The notes: generated by a model from the letters alone, not told the origin. A stretch of 30,968 nt of DNA from Euplotes aediculatus (GCA_030463445.1 JAQGFW010033919.1:1-30968), one strand, 5' to 3'; shown: positions 1 through 12,265, counted from the stretch's first letter. Numbers and translations are program-made.

Positions 1-2144
1 CACAGAAATGCTTTTAGGCAGGAGTAAGATCATCAAATAATAGTTTTAACTTATTTCACATCTTTTTAGAAGGGTTTTGACTTATTTTAACAAGAATTAT
101 TTTTACTTAGCTTGCTATTTATGATCATCTCAATAAAAGTTAAGTCAAAGTTAAGCACAAAAATTAATATAGAGTTTGATATTCAAAGAACATTTACAAT
201 TAAACACAACTAAATTTAATTTTAAGCTTGTGCTTATTTTTAATAAACTTTACAGCTTCTTTCGTGACTTTTTAGAAATCAAAGAACTTTTACAGTCTTA
301 TCATACCCCAAGAAATGAATGAAATTATAAAAATAATCATTCAAATTTCAGCTGTAAAACTTCAAAATTACAATTCATTTTGATTAATTTCTATTTGAAA
401 TGTAGTTATTTGTGCAATAAAGATTCATTTTCTCATTTAAATTACTAAAAACACTTTGTTTTTGATAGAGTAAGAGTCAATTAGCTTAAACTCCGTTTAA
501 AATCCTGATGAAAACTATATATCTGCTTCTTCGTTTGAAGTAGTTAATCTCACTATAATTATTACTCTCAGTTAAGTTAATGTCCTATGAACTCTAAAAT
601 TGAACCAAATTTCATATGTAGTTGATGATTAGTTTTTAGTAAAAAGTTGAAAAATTATAAAAGTTACTCGAGTTACTTTTCAATGGTAATCATGAATTCG
701 AATTCTTAAGAAATCAATTTGTATTGTTGAAAAAGAGTATCAATATTTACTTAGTTTACATTAGGATCAGCCAATGAGTCTTTGAAAACTAAATAGTTAA
801 TATTGCTTAAAAGATGTCCTTTTCCTAAAATATGACTTTTGCTTAAAATATTGTCATTGTTAAAAATCAATGAAATTTTTTAGAAAATTTATCTATGGTA
901 CAGAGGAAATGCTATTTGATTAACTCTTGATATTTGTTATTTTTAGTTAGGTACTAAAATTCTTTATCACTAAAGATGCCATTATATTCATTTTTAATCT
1001 TTAACTGTATGCATTATAACTGAGATAATTCTAAAAATTTCGTGTTTTTCTTTAAAAATGTGAACGTCACACTTCCATAAAATATCGAAATTAAAGCTAA
1101 AACATAATATAAGAATCTGATAATATTGAAATAATTCTTATTATTTTCAATACTTTTAAGGATATGCAGATTTAGTTGTTTTTTGCAAATAAATTAGCTG
1201 CAGATAGCCAAAGCATTAAATAATGAAAACTTAAACTTATTTGAACACAGATCAGAATTAGAATAGCAAAATTTGAATTCTTTATTAGCAACTTGATTAA
1301 TGAATAACAATATTCAAAACCTTAAATTAAATGATTGGAACTTTTAAAGGATGCCAACAAAAATAGAACTAAGCACTCGAAAAATATTTCAGATAACAAA
1401 ATTTATACGATTGAAGTTTTAATAACCTTGAAATAAATAATTTAAAACGATTTTGATATTTTGAACAAACCAAAGTTGTGGTCTAACTTGTACTCGCAAA
1501 ATGAAGAGATACTATTTCTTTATCAAACCAGTGGCATTATAATATTTCGGTTTAGTTTGAAATAATTATGGTTTTAGCTCAAGAAATAGGGAAAGAGTTA
1601 ATATTCCTTGTCATAAATAACATTCTTTAGTTTTATCAATCGGACTTTAAAGAATATCTCAAGTAATTGAAATTTAGTACTCTTTAAAGTTATTCAGGTT
1701 GCATTAAAGTAAAAGAGAAAGACTTAATGCTTTAATCTCTTTATATATTTGTTTGATAATCTATTGATCCAAAGATGTCTTACATTAATTAATGTAAATA
1801 ATTTACTAATAGTTACTTCTTAGTTATTAAAGTTTTAGGTTTACTGTTATCTATCAATTGTTATTTTATCAACAAAATGTTCATGTTTATAAATTCTTTC
1901 ACTATATAGTTTATGAGTAAAATTCTCACTTTTATCACATTTAAAGCTTAAGTTTAATACTGAAAGATTAATATTTACTTTAATATTAAAACTAGTTGAC
2001 TAAGTTTTGCTTTTGAAGTTAGTTCATTACTCATTAACTTAATCCAATAGATTAAATGATTGATTAGCAATAATTTTTAAAGTTTTGAATATCAGCTCTC
2101 TATTTGAGTTGCATAATATGAGAAATTAGAATTTGTCTATTTGA
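1..2144. other. A/T-rich spacer, no firm feature
   Basis: No reliable gene. Bases 1-23 end in a donor-like GA|GTAAGA and could be the tail of an exon from outside the window. A frame from about 271 to 440 is open with TGA as Trp but has spacer-like composition. Nothing else stands out. Confidence 0.4.
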
Positions 2145-2309
2145 TTAATTAGTGACACATAACTTGACTCTAGCAAACTCCACATCTTGTAAACCCTGCT
2201 GTTTCGTATCCTCCTTAAACAGTTGAGCTTTATAAAAATTCACAAGGAGCACAATAAAGAGCTGGTAACTTCTCATAAGTTGAGCTTTGTAAATAAATAA
2301 TGTAAAAGC
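2145..2309 (-). CDS. Minus-strand exon-like island, possible last exon
   Basis: 55 codons open on the minus strand, ending in TAA at 2147-2145. It contains an ATG at 2276, one hydrophobic stretch (SYQLFIVLLVNFY) flanked by a near-repeated YKAQL motif, then a charged tail (FKEDTKQQGLQDVEFARVK). G+C is well above the surrounding spacer. A shorter plus-strand frame (2194-2265) is also open and has splice-like ends, but its peptide is less ordinary. Product unknown; perhaps the C-terminal exon of a gene whose other exons I did not find. Confidence 0.4.
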   Translation of the reverse strand, partial: AFTLFIYKAQLMRSYQLFIVLLVNFYKAQLFKEDTKQQGLQDVEFARVKLCVTN

Positions 2310-3219
2310 TTAGTTCTAAAGATTTTAATTAAACTGAACTGAAAGGCTCAAAATAATTGGTAATAATTTACATGAAATATGCTAGAAAATTGAATTTCAA
2401 AACAAAGTCAGCATCTTAGTTTATGATGTTGATCAAACTAAAATTTTAAGATTAGGATAAACTAAATATTTCAAATTCAGAGAGACATTAGACAAAGAGG
2501 AATGAACAAGGGATTTTACTTTATATTATTTTAATTTATAATGAAAAAGATTAGTTTATGATTGTAAAGCTATAAATATATTATGCTGAATTTTCATAAT
2601 TTATGATCTTAAAGAAAACTTTTATTGATTAATTAATTTATATTCGGATGTTCTTTAAGTCTATAGTCCAGACATAAATTTAGTCTTTTTACCATTCAAC
2701 ATTTATCAAAATTTTAATGGATTACTCATTAAACTCATTCGAAGCAAAAGCTAAAATAGTGTTATTACTACAAAAACAACAAAGAAATATATTTGAATAC
2801 TGAAATAATGTGCTTAGAGATTAATAGTCTGAAACACTTTAAATAGATAATTTCAGTGTTCATAAAATATTAAATCTTCATTTAGTATTCATCTTACAAT
2901 CAAAAGTCAGTTATCAAGAAATAAATATAAAATGTCAATTAAAATTTAAATTTAAAAAGAAACTTTTATCAAAATCTCTATATGAACACAAAATTAATAT
3001 TAATTATAAAAGACTATGCTTATCAAATTTAAATTTATTAAAACTATGATTATTTTATTTTCTTGACTCAAATTTAACAAAATTACATATTCATTATATT
3101 GAGATTAACATCTATTAATGTCTATTAACTTTAAATATTTTTACATAAAACACAAAATATTATTTTAATAATTGAATGATCAAAATTCATTTGCTTGCAT
3201 TAGAATTCACTACTTGACG
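2310..3219. other. A/T-rich spacer
   Basis: No convincing coding island. A short open frame near 2480-2540 has a TTCAG acceptor and ordinary peptide quality but is too small to call. Confidence 0.4.
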
Positions 3220-3235
3220 AACACATATATAAATA
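3220..3235 (+). promoter_or_regulatory. Possible TATA-box region
   Basis: ACACATATATAAATA lies immediately before the proposed ATG 3236 of the acidic-protein gene. In such A/T-rich DNA the motif is expected by chance often, so this is only suggestive. Confidence 0.2.
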
Positions 3236-4356
3236 ATGGAGACTCCATCATTGTGTTATGTTCAAATTTGTTAATAATCTGAAATTGAAAATTGATGACA
3301 CCTATTTTCTCTGTTTGCTCTATCTTAAATGTATAATATTAACACTCCATAGACGAATCAAATCAAAACAGCATCCAAAATGAAAATGAAGAAGAAAATA
3401 GGAAAACATTGGAAAATACATCTAATAAGCTAAGCACCAAACATCCAGATAGATTTGGAGATAAACCAGAAGAGGAAATTAAGCAAATATCATCGTAATC
3501 ATAACATTTTTGAATGTTAATTTTAAAAATATATAATACGAATATATTTAAAAAATTACACTTTATAAAATTTGTTCATAAGAACAATTGATGTAAATAG
3601 AATCAATGATAATATTGTTCTATAAATATATTTGTTGATTATTTATATCTTTATATTTTTAAATCATGTTTTATTTTAGATTTATATTAAGCTATTTAAC
3701 TTTTTCAATTTTTGTTAATTTGAATTTAATTTAGTTAATTTAATTTTAGATAAATAATTACTTACATACACTGAATTTACGATATCTGAAATAAATTCAA
3801 CTAACATTATCAATTATGAATTTAAATTATCAAATCTAAATTTGAAACAGCAATAATAGCTAAGTTGGGTGATAAATACTAAAACTCTGAACTTCTTCGA
3901 TATTAAACTAATCCATATAGTGACTCCAGAATTCCAAACGCAGACAAAAACAATGGAGAGGTAAGAAATTGATAATTACCTTTGGCTAGATTAAACAAGC
4001 ATCAAGCACAGACAGTCCTAGTCAAAGAGATCAAATCAATGATCCGATACAGGAAATTACAGATGAAGATTTAAAACAGGATTTATCTGAAACTCCTCCT
4101 TATTACGCTCCTGTAATTGACGAACAAGATATTAAAGAACAATTGGAGGCTACAGATAAATATGAAAGAAATATGGAAGATCATAAAGAAATAGGAGAAA
4201 AGATGCAAGAGGAAGAACTTAAGCTATTACAGCAAAGTTACTTGAACTACTATGATGAGATCAGCTTAACCTTGACATGCTATGGAGATGTAAGCAATGT
4301 TTTACTCAATATTAAATTAATTCCATTTCTCTCGAGTTTAGATTTTTAGACAGTAG
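3236..4356 (+). CDS. Small acidic protein gene with tiny introns
   Basis: Proposed exons 3236-3254, 3352-3494, 3921-3960, 3990-4289 and 4342-4356. Phases match at each join (T+AC, TC+T, phase 0, phase 0). Introns are 97, 426, 29 and 52 nt with GT..AG ends; the 29-nt one is GTAAGA..GGCTAG. The core exons (3352-4289) are strongly coding-like: rich in Asp, Glu, Asn and Gln, then a charged coiled-coil-like helix (DKYERNMEDHKEIGEKMQ). The first exon is weaker: ATG 3236 sits just after a TATATAAATA stretch that could be a TATA box. The last intron may be retained, since the frame stays open to TAG at 4348. No TGA is used. No signal peptide or membrane span. Probably a soluble, partly disordered protein of about 170 residues; family unknown. 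Confidence 0.7.
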
Positions 4357-4935
4357 TTTACAATTATAATACAACAAATTTTAAAATTTAGCATTAATTT
4401 TATTAATATTATCATTTTAAGATAAAATTATATTTTTGGAAATAATTTATTAGATTTAATAATTAAAATGTTTTAAAATATTAAAATTTTTTGGTTTATA
4501 TATTGACATAATATTTATAAAGTCATTTTCTATATTTTGAAAATAATAAAACTATTGTCTTAATTCTTTATTAAAAGTTTAAGTTTATCTTTTTATACTA
4601 TAAAATTAATTTTAATATAGTTATCAGCTAGAGAAACAAAAGCTTCTTTACTATTTAGAAATTTTAAAATTTTACAGTATTTTCATTCTCAAAAATTTGT
4701 AGCTTTGAATTATAAATAAAACATAAGCTTATAAGAAAATTTTTCTTAATAACAAAATAAAATTATAAAGATTTTATGAACTTGCAATTTATTTTTGTTT
4801 AATCAAAGTCTATGTTAAAAGTAAGTAAATATTTGATTAGTGTTGATATTTTTGACAAAAATAACTTAAATATAATTGATATCAAGTTGCTTTGATTTGA
4901 ATAAATTGATAGTTCTTATTTAATGTTTAATTTTA

Positions 4936-5097
4936 TTAATTATATTTAATTAAATTTAAAATAGTTAATTTGATTAAAGTTATGAATAGTTTATATCATT
5001 GCTTGATACACTGATGAGTAAGAAGGTTTGTTCTGACGGGCAAGAGTCCTATTTGTTCTGAAGATATGTATTTTGAACTATCAGCTTGGTATTTTAA
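4936..5097 (-). CDS. Minus-strand exon-like island
   Basis: Open for 54 codons on the minus strand with TGA as Trp (IKQ-W-YK). The first 35 codons lie in a G+C-richer patch and give an ordinary peptide (YQADSSKYISSEQIGLLPVR); the remainder is A/T-rich and may be intron. The plus strand also has an ATG-started frame at 5014 (MSKKVCSDGQESYLF). The patch is bracketed by an inverted repeat. Coding nature is likely, strand and borders are not. Confidence 0.3.
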
Positions 5098-5117
5098 TTA
5101 GAAACGAATTGTATCAA
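5003..5117. repeat. 8-bp inverted repeat around a G+C-rich island
   Basis: TTGATACA (5003-5010) and TGTATCAA (5110-5117) are exact reverse complements enclosing about 99 bases. CTGATGAG follows the left arm and GAAACGAAT precedes the right arm, the order seen in a type I hammerhead ribozyme, but no convincing stem II or stem III forms. The enclosed patch is also open in frame on both strands. Confidence 0.6.
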
Positions 5118-6773
5118 ATATATAAAATAAGTTGGAATTACTGGACTATTATTCAAATGATTTTCAATGGCTTTTTTAAAAATAAATTTAAATAAAACAA
5201 AAATTTTGTAAATATAAATTAAAATAGTATTGATAGCTTTAAGATAAACTCAATTCAAAGAAATTACTTTAGAAATCAAATTAATAGTACTTAAATGATG
5301 AACTTAAATATTATTAGTTTTTAGACAAAATTAAAAAAGATTATCAAGAAAACTCAATTATTTTAGAAGACATTATATTGAACAACTTGAAAATTATACT
5401 TGATTTAATTGTTTTAAAAAGATTGGAGAATTGAACCAATTTTTATATTATTTTTATCAAATATTCATGAGATTGAATCTACTTTTCAAATTTCTCTTAC
5501 AGATTTTATTAAAGCAACTAAATTGACTTAAATAGAAAAAGATTAAAAAAATTATATAAGAGTTTTATGTATTTATCATCTATCTAAAATTAAAACAATA
5601 TCTTTATATAAAAACATTTAATATCTAATATCATTTGCAAATATGATCAAAATAAATCATAAATTTGTATCAATCAATTGTGCTGTTAATAATAAATCTC
5701 ATCATCTCTATGAGAGCAAATAAAAGAAATTAGACTTAATACTCTTAAAAATAGTATTTAGAGCTTCTTTTGATTGTCCTTTTAATCTCTCAAAATATTA
5801 GTTTCAATATGTCGATGAATTAAAATTTCTTCGATATTGATATAAAAGTCTTGGCTGGAGTTTAGTACAAACGTGTTAAGATAAATGTTAATTAATAGAT
5901 TAACTGTATTTAAATCAAAACCAATCAGTATTGGCTTTAACTTTTGTAACTTAAATTCGAATTACTTTTATTAAATTTTTACTTTAGATTCAGCAATGTG
6001 TTAATTATATTGATTAATTTATTAATTTAGCAAGCATAGCAGTGTAAACTAAATAATTAGTGTCTTCAATCAAAATTTTTTAATTTTATTTTAATAATAG
6101 CATTGTTTTAATGAAATTACAATTTAGTTATCTTTTTATCTGAATTTTTGTAAACATAGCATGATTTGTTAAATCTTATTTTATAAAAAGTCGAAGGAGA
6201 AATTGAATAATTTTTTATTTAATTGCTTTAGACCTAATCACTTTTTAATAAGTATCTTAGAGATTTAGTATGATAAAACGTAAAATTTTCATTAGAATAA
6301 CAATTTTGTAAACAGAAATTAAAGATTCGTCAGATTGTATGTGATATTGATAGTTAACACTTTATTTTTTATTTGATTTTCTTTTATAGTATTTTATTAC
6401 ATCAAATAAAAAAATTCTAACTTAATTAGAGGAGTACCTTATTTCTTAGTAAATCCATTAAAATCAAAATGTGATTTGCAATTGGTGCTGCTTTCTAATC
6501 ATCCAAATTGGAACTAGTTCATCTTTTTATTAAAATTGAATTTCCTTACTCCCCTTTAAATAGAAACGCTACTTGTAATGCTTGATGCTAATGCTAATAA
6601 TAATAATGTTATTTGAGTTTTAATTAAGGTCAGAATTTTAATATTTAGAAAGAAAACTGTCTTTACTTTTATTTATTAATTAAATAATTGTTTTTGAAAT
6701 GAACTATAATTAGAGATTATTAAAATATTATATAAATGTAACAATCAAACAAATGAGAATCAAAATGCATAAT
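5118..6773. other. A/T-rich spacer
   Basis: Nothing firm. A pyrimidine-rich acceptor-like run (CCTTACTCCCCTTTAAATAG, ending near 6562) precedes a frame with an AAT repeat (about 6590-6610); this is a possible small exon only. Confidence 0.35.
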
Positions 6774-6986
6774 CTATAAAGGAAACTTTATGAATCAAGA
6801 GCAACTAAGCCTTGTTTTTTGTGATATATTAACACCATCAGACAAGTACTGCGAGGTTATCAAAGATTTAGCAATCTGAGAGTGTCTACTTTGCTTATGT
6901 TGCTTGTTCTTCTTGCAACTTAAATCCAAATATTTAAGCATATGTTTATGAAGACGTCTACAATCTTTCTTTCAAATTCATTTTGT
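6774..6986 (-). CDS. Minus-strand exon-like island, basic peptide
   Basis: 71 codons open from a pyrimidine-rich acceptor (TTTTGGTTAG on the minus strand) to TAG at 6776-6774. The peptide is rich in Lys, Arg, His, Gln and Ser (KKDCRRLHKH, KKNKQHKQSRHSQ) and reads three TGA codons as Trp. The plus strand is open over nearly the same span (6790-6990) and starts with ATG (MNQEQLSLVFCDIL), so the strand is not secure; the plus reading becomes implausibly Cys/Leu/Phe-rich in its second half. G+C is clearly higher than in the flanks. Confidence 0.35.
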
Positions 6987-7219
6987 CTAACCAAAAGATT
7001 AAGTAAATGAGAATTTACATTTGAGGAGATGAGGAAAAGCTCAGTATTTAGCTTTAAAATTAAATTGAGCACAATATCAGTTTTTATTAAAAACTAATTC
7101 CTTTTTACTATACATGCTAATAATTCCATGAGATCATATGAAATGAAGTTATCTTGAACAAATCAAACACAATATTGCAAAAAGATCATAACAATAAAAA
7201 TATTTTTAATAGTTAATAT

Positions 7220-7543
7220 CTATTCACTTTCTATCACTCTTAATTTCAATAAGCTTCAAATATTGAATAAAAAAAGAGATACTTTTACAAGCAAAATACC
7301 GTAATAAATAGATCTACTACTTCAGCTTTTCATCAAGAATTTCGGTTTGAAGTTGGTAACATATTTGAGTATGAATTGAGGATAAAATTTACGAAACAAT
7401 TTCGTTTTCAGTGGCACTATTAAGTTTTTATGAATTTCACTTATACTTTTGTAGTAATTAGCCGTCATAAGAGCTTTCAAAATATTAATTATATAATTAA
7501 AATATAACACATCTGCGTTAATAATTAAAAGCTTCAAAGTCAT
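7220..7543 (-). CDS. 107-residue minus-strand ORF, unknown
   Basis: ATG at 7543-7541, stop TAG at 7222-7220, two in-frame TGA codons read as Trp. The minus strand is A-rich here, as expected of coding strands in this window. The first 30 residues are hydrophobic (possible membrane segment), followed by a basic central part (KSISEIHKN, KTKLFRKFYPQ) and a short charged tail. No family is recognised. Length alone is not proof in DNA this A/T-rich with only two stop codons; the basic middle part is the best evidence. It may be one exon of a longer minus-strand gene. Confidence 0.4.
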
Positions 7544-8288
7544 TAAAAGAGATATTTAGTAAATTTTAAGTATTCCTTTTTAAAAAGGTTACTTTAGATT
7601 ACAAATTAAGATCCTTATACACAAAATAAGTTGAAACTTATTTTCTTATTTCAAAGAATTAAAAAGAATCTCGTTGCTAGACTTTCATTTTTAATATCAA
7701 TAAAATTTTAAAACATTATATTGATTTCAGAAGCAAAAAAATCATTTTAAGTTCAGTTTATAATAGAATTTCATTTATTATTTCTTCGAGTTGAAAAGTT
7801 ATATTTCTGCTTTAAAATTTAATAAGATACACAAAATATAATTGTTCTAGATTTTCGTTTTCTAAAATTATTATACCTAAAATAAAAAATTTAAATAATT
7901 CATCTTTCTCTTGCAAAATTTATTTCAAGTATCTTTTTTAAATAATTTTGCATTTCTTTTCTTTTAAAAACTATGGTTCATCGAATACTAATATAAAATT
8001 GCTACTACTTCTTTAAACATTTTCGTGAGAATATATCTGCACACATTCTAGCATGAATAAAAAACTACCGAAAATGAATGGACTCACTGTACTAGTCTAT
8101 TACGCACCATATTTAAGCAAGGATATATTAACTATTTATTTATAAATCTTGGCCTGATTAAACATAAACTTTGACAATTTAAGGTAATAATATATAATTA
8201 TACTACTGTTTTTGAAATACAGACTTTGATGTTCGACTGTTGAGCATTTTTATCAAAATTGCATAGTTAATCATATCTCCAGTTTCAT

Positions 8289-11200
8289 TTATAATATAGC
8301 AGACCGACCAAAATCAGAAACAATACTATCTATATGAATATTATGCCTATACGTAGTAAGTAAAGAATATATGTGTACTTGAAATAAGAGTACGGTTGGA
8401 TAGTTTGAAATTAAATGCACAATCAACAGTTATTAATATGCATTTGGATTTACAATGTATACTATTTGTCATTGTCAGATATACCTAACAGTTAAATGCT
8501 AGGATGTTAGATACAATTGATTTTCTAACATTACTTTACATCAGATCAAACTTCTTAAATTAAATATTGTTAATTCAACTAATTTCATTATGTAATTTAA
8601 AGCAATAGGTTTGAGTAAAGGATTTTATATTAAATAATTTTAAACAACTTAAGTTTAAAATATTTAAAGAATAAAAAATTGTTATTTTAAATTTTACTTT
8701 CTTATTGACAGTTCAAAAACTCAATATTTGAAATTGAGAAGATTTCAGAGATTTAGTAAGGACAATGTATAATTTATTGAAGATGCTTTCAAAAGTGGAG
8801 AATATTTTTATTATGGAATTTAATGTCTAACTTTATTACTTTTCTTTTTAAATATTTTACGTTATTCATAATCGGAAACGTTATTTGTTAGAATTTAGAA
8901 GTACATCATTCAGTGTCGAAGCTTGAAGAGAAATTATAATTTATTTTAATATAATTGAAGTCAGTGATTTTTAAAAAATTAATAATCACTAATTAAAATA
9001 AATACTTTAACTTGTGTATAAAAGAAAATTTAAGAGAAGTTTAAAAAGAATTGATAAGCAAAGATTTATTATAAATAAAAATTTCATCAAGCAAAAATAA
9101 TTGTAGATTAGCTGTGTATATTATGATAGCAATTAATAGATTCTCAAAAAAATTAATTGATAATAAGAATTTGATATAAATAGTTTAATTTATTAGACTT
9201 CACAAGTCAAACCTTACAGATTTAAAACAAATTTAACTGATTTAGTGAAGATATCTATCTCCAACTGACTGATACTGCCACAAATAGAAGAATTTATAAT
9301 CTTCTAAAAGCTCTTCAGCTAACTTGTGCATATAACAATCTAAAGAACTAAAAGAAATATGAAAACAATTATTTTAAATCCAGTAAGAAAAAAGCATGAG
9401 TTATGACCATCTCTCACCCCAGCCATCCAATATAATTGCACCTAATATAATTGAACTAATTTCAACATGAATTTCTGTTAATACTAAATATTTTAAATTA
9501 GTTTCTAGTTGGAACTCAATTAGATAAAATTCTAAGTTGTTTTAAGTCTGCTTGATCTAACTAGAGTTAATCAACATCAAAGCATATGCTATATCTAATA
9601 AGAAATCGTAAAAGTATGTTATTTAAAACTAAATACATTTAGAAATAAAAAAATAAAAATAAACTAAGAAAAATAAAGTTTAATTTAAAATCTAAAATAC
9701 TTGTAATAAAAACTTGAAATTCAATCAAACTCAAATTTATTTATTTCAATATATTATTGAGTGATAATTAAAAACTAATAATGATATTCGAAGGTACTAA
9801 AACTAAAATTTCTTTTAAGAAAATGAATATTTAAGGGATAAAAACACATATTCAGATAAATAACCAATATTTTTAAATAGATTTATATTTATGGTAATAT
9901 AGCTAACATATCATGTGGATTTAGAAAACTATACTGCATCAATAGTCAAAATTAAATTAATCTGACTTTTGTGACAAATTATCAGAGGCATATCGATGCG
10001 AAGAAATTACCTTTCAAATTCAAACTAGCTTCTGAAAAGTAGACTTGTATGATACAATTTGCTACTAAAATCTTAGTATATTTTTAATTGAATGACTGTT
10101 GGGAAAGGAGAAACTCAAATTTTAATTAAAGTTTCTAAAAATCAAGAAAAGAATAATGTATTCTGAGGTACCTTGCACTGTGTTTGAACAACCCGATTAT
10201 ATCCCTTGCTGGAATCTCAAGTTAATAATATTTTAATAACTCTGCACATTCTTGTCTCATTTTTTATTCTTTTGTCATTGTTATTCTTCATCAGCATCTT
10301 TTTTAGAAGAGAAAAATAACATCCAGAATCTTTTGTGGAGTATAGGATTGAAAAAGCAAAATTTTTAAATTTTACTTCTTTAGATATTAAAAAACTTTTT
10401 ATTAATGGAAAATCATTTGTCCAAAATAAAAAAGATTTAGCTTTTACTATAACAGAGCTGATCAATGAGCCGAATTAAAAATTCATAAATTATATTAGTC
10501 TTCGAATTTTTGTCCTTTCAATATGAATCAATGGAGTACTCTTCAAATAAGGTAATTGCTTAAGTCAAAGAAAGTAATCCAACTAGCGTAATGTTTTCAG
10601 CATTTATGTTGACTTTATTCAGCTACATTGAATAATTTTGTTTTGTGAGAAATGCCAGTTTAATCCTCGTTTAAGTTAGTAATGGTATTTTAGATTTGAT
10701 TTGCAAGTTTGAATACAAATAATGATCTTATTAGCTCCAACTCTTTATCATTAAAATAGATAAGCATCAAGCCAATCATTTTTTAATATAATTCAAATAG
10801 TTTTAAAAGAACTTAATCAATCGATTAAAAGCAGTCGATATTTTATCTTACTCACAGCATATTAAAAAACATCTTGATAATTAAATGATGATATTTTAGT
10901 TAGTGAAAAAGTGTTTGCATCCGAAATAACTTATTTACTATTTCTGATATCTATTTCTCGAGAAGAACAAAGCTTCTCATAAAGTACTATCTTTTTTGAA
11001 CCTCAAACAATAGTTCACTCTGTTGTTTAAGATAGCTTCAAGTTTTCTTAGATCGTGCTCTGCTCTATAATTCTGAAAGAAGCACAACCTTAAAATGCAA
11101 AGAGTCTTCTGCTTATCTAAATACTCCTACTTCTTTTAATTTTCAAATAATTCCAAGTTTGCTGGTCAGACTATGTTCATTACTCGATTCAAGCAACTGC

Positions 11201-11388
11201 TATATTTGCTGTAAAAATGCAAGTAAACCTTCACAAAAATTGAATAACTGTTGAGTATTGTTACAATAATCCAATTTTTTTTATCTAAATGTTTCAATTA
11301 AACAATTTCTCAAGAGAGTCACGAACTTTATGAAGATTGCATTTAGTAAAGTCAGAAGTCAATAAAGCCTCATCTCTTGATCTGAATT
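8289..11388 (-). CDS. Five-exon minus-strand gene candidate, 3' end present
   Basis: Minus-strand exons 11388-11304, 11208-11184, 11072-10939, 9347-9276 and 8346-8289. Joins keep phase: TT+C, phase 0, TA+T and CA+G; the stop is TAA. Introns are 95, 111, 1591 and 929 nt, most with pyrimidine-rich acceptors such as CTTCTTTCAG. The peptide is ordinary and charged (RSRDEALLTSDF, YRAEHDLRKLEAIL, HKLAEELLEDYKFF, IHIDSIVSDFGRS) and uses TGA once (STL-W-EAL). The final IxIDxxVSDFG recalls kinase DFG segments, but no HRD or glycine loop is seen, so I do not call a kinase. The tiny second exon could be longer (to 11172). Plus-strand readings of the same islands are also open, so strand is a judgement from peptide quality. 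The 5' end is not found. Confidence 0.45.
10073..10474 (-). CDS. 134-codon minus-strand ORF in the 1.6 kb intron, strand uncertain
   Basis: Open for 134 codons with TGA as Trp (three times) and closed by TAA at 10075-10073. The N-terminal half mixes Lys and Phe (KEVKFKNFAF), the middle is basic (KNNNDKRIKNETR), the rest is ordinary. An acceptor (TTGATCAG) inside the frame gives a phase that fits the preceding exon of the surrounding minus-strand gene, so it might be an extra exon of that gene. The competing plus-strand reading is also attractive: exons 9986-10046, 10168-10220 and 10327-10478 join in phase and give peptides such as RIEKAKFLNFTSLDIKK. One of the two is probably real; sequence alone does not decide. 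Confidence 0.35.
10523..10722 (+). CDS. Short plus-strand gene candidate, CxxC peptide
   Basis: Exons 10523-10551, 10601-10674 and 10694-10722 start at ATG and end at TAA; phases join as AG+C and A+AT. Introns are 49 nt (GTAATT..TTTTCAG) and 19 nt (GTTAGT..TTTTAG). If the 19-nt intron is not real, the frame stops at TAG 10677. The peptide begins MNQWSTLQI, contains one TGA-coded Trp (QLH-W-IIL) and a CEKCQFNP segment with a Cys-x-x-Cys pair. It is only about 43 residues and lies in an intron of the minus-strand candidate, so it may be a shadow or an isolated exon. Confidence 0.3.
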
Positions 11389-11760
11389 CTGAGGTATGTT
11401 GTAAATTTGATATTCACTCAGTTTTATTTTTAAATTTATTATTAATTGCGAAGCTCTTTATTTTCTTATATTTACAAAAAATTAACAGTAGTTGAATTAT
11501 TACATACATGATCTCAAATCAACCTAGAGAAAATGGTTAAGTTTACACCATTTTAGGCAATTTTATGAGTAATTTAGTTTTACATTCCGAGGGATTTTAT
11601 GAATTAGACTAAAATAAATAAAATATTGATAAAACTTTTCATAAGTAGAAATTTTTGTTCAAAACAAAACTCTGAAAGTTATAAATATTAGAGTGTGCTT
11701 AAATTAAATTTTAAATATGAACTCATGAGTATCGATTGATATGAAATAGTTGGATTCAAA

Positions 11761-12265
11761 ATGACAGAGCAAGAAAGAGTTATATTTAATGTTGGCTGTA
11801 GTTGAGAATATTTATATTCTTTTTCTCAAAGACACCAACTCAAGCAACCTTCTATGTGTTGTAACTGGCACGATCATGGTTTGATTTTTATTATAGATTT
11901 TATAAAACTTTAAAGTATATAAAGGAATAAAAGTTATCAATGTTTCACAAATAAAATAATTTAAAATAGAAGAGTTACTCATTTAAATAATATTAAAAAA
12001 CGAAATTACAAATTAAAGCGATTTAAATTATCACTAAAATAAAATTTTATCTTATTCTTTTGCAAAAAAAACTAAAGCCAAACAGCAAAAGAATTAAAGA
12101 AATATTAATTTATTCTGCAATTTGACTGATTATCTACTAATCACTTATTGTTAAATGATAAACACAAATAGATATAAATAAAAATCTATAGAATATCAAT
12201 AGGAGATTGCATATACATTACTGAAAGATGTGAAACAATGCAAATGACTTCTACTCATGGAACAA
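11761..12265 (+). CDS. Start of a plus-strand gene, two exons
   Basis: ATG 11761 opens MTEQERVIFNVG with a TGA-coded Trp (CS-W-EYL). The proposed donor is GTAACT at 11861 (one leftover T). The next exon-like island, 12206-12265, enters with AT after AATAGGAG and ends at GTAAAG with one leftover A, giving a peptide with TERCETMQMTSTHG. Without splicing the first frame runs on to TAA near 11930. The peptide has several Cys and His but no clear metal-binding pattern. The continuation may be the ORF at 12773, where an internal acceptor (GATGCAG) would fit the phase. Confidence 0.4.

Noticed and set aside
5003-5117. Box C/D snoRNA
   Set aside because: A box C-like TGATGA follows the left arm, but no CTGA box D precedes the right arm.
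10900-10982. Plus-strand exon-like frame with a good peptide
   Set aside because: The minus strand here gives a longer, better peptide with a pyrimidine-rich acceptor and phase-correct neighbours; the plus frame is taken as its shadow.
10902-11290. Apparent frame if TAA and TAG were read as Gln
   Set aside because: The 829-codon frame at 28482 contains many CAA and CAG but no TAA or TAG, so reassignment of TAR is not supported.
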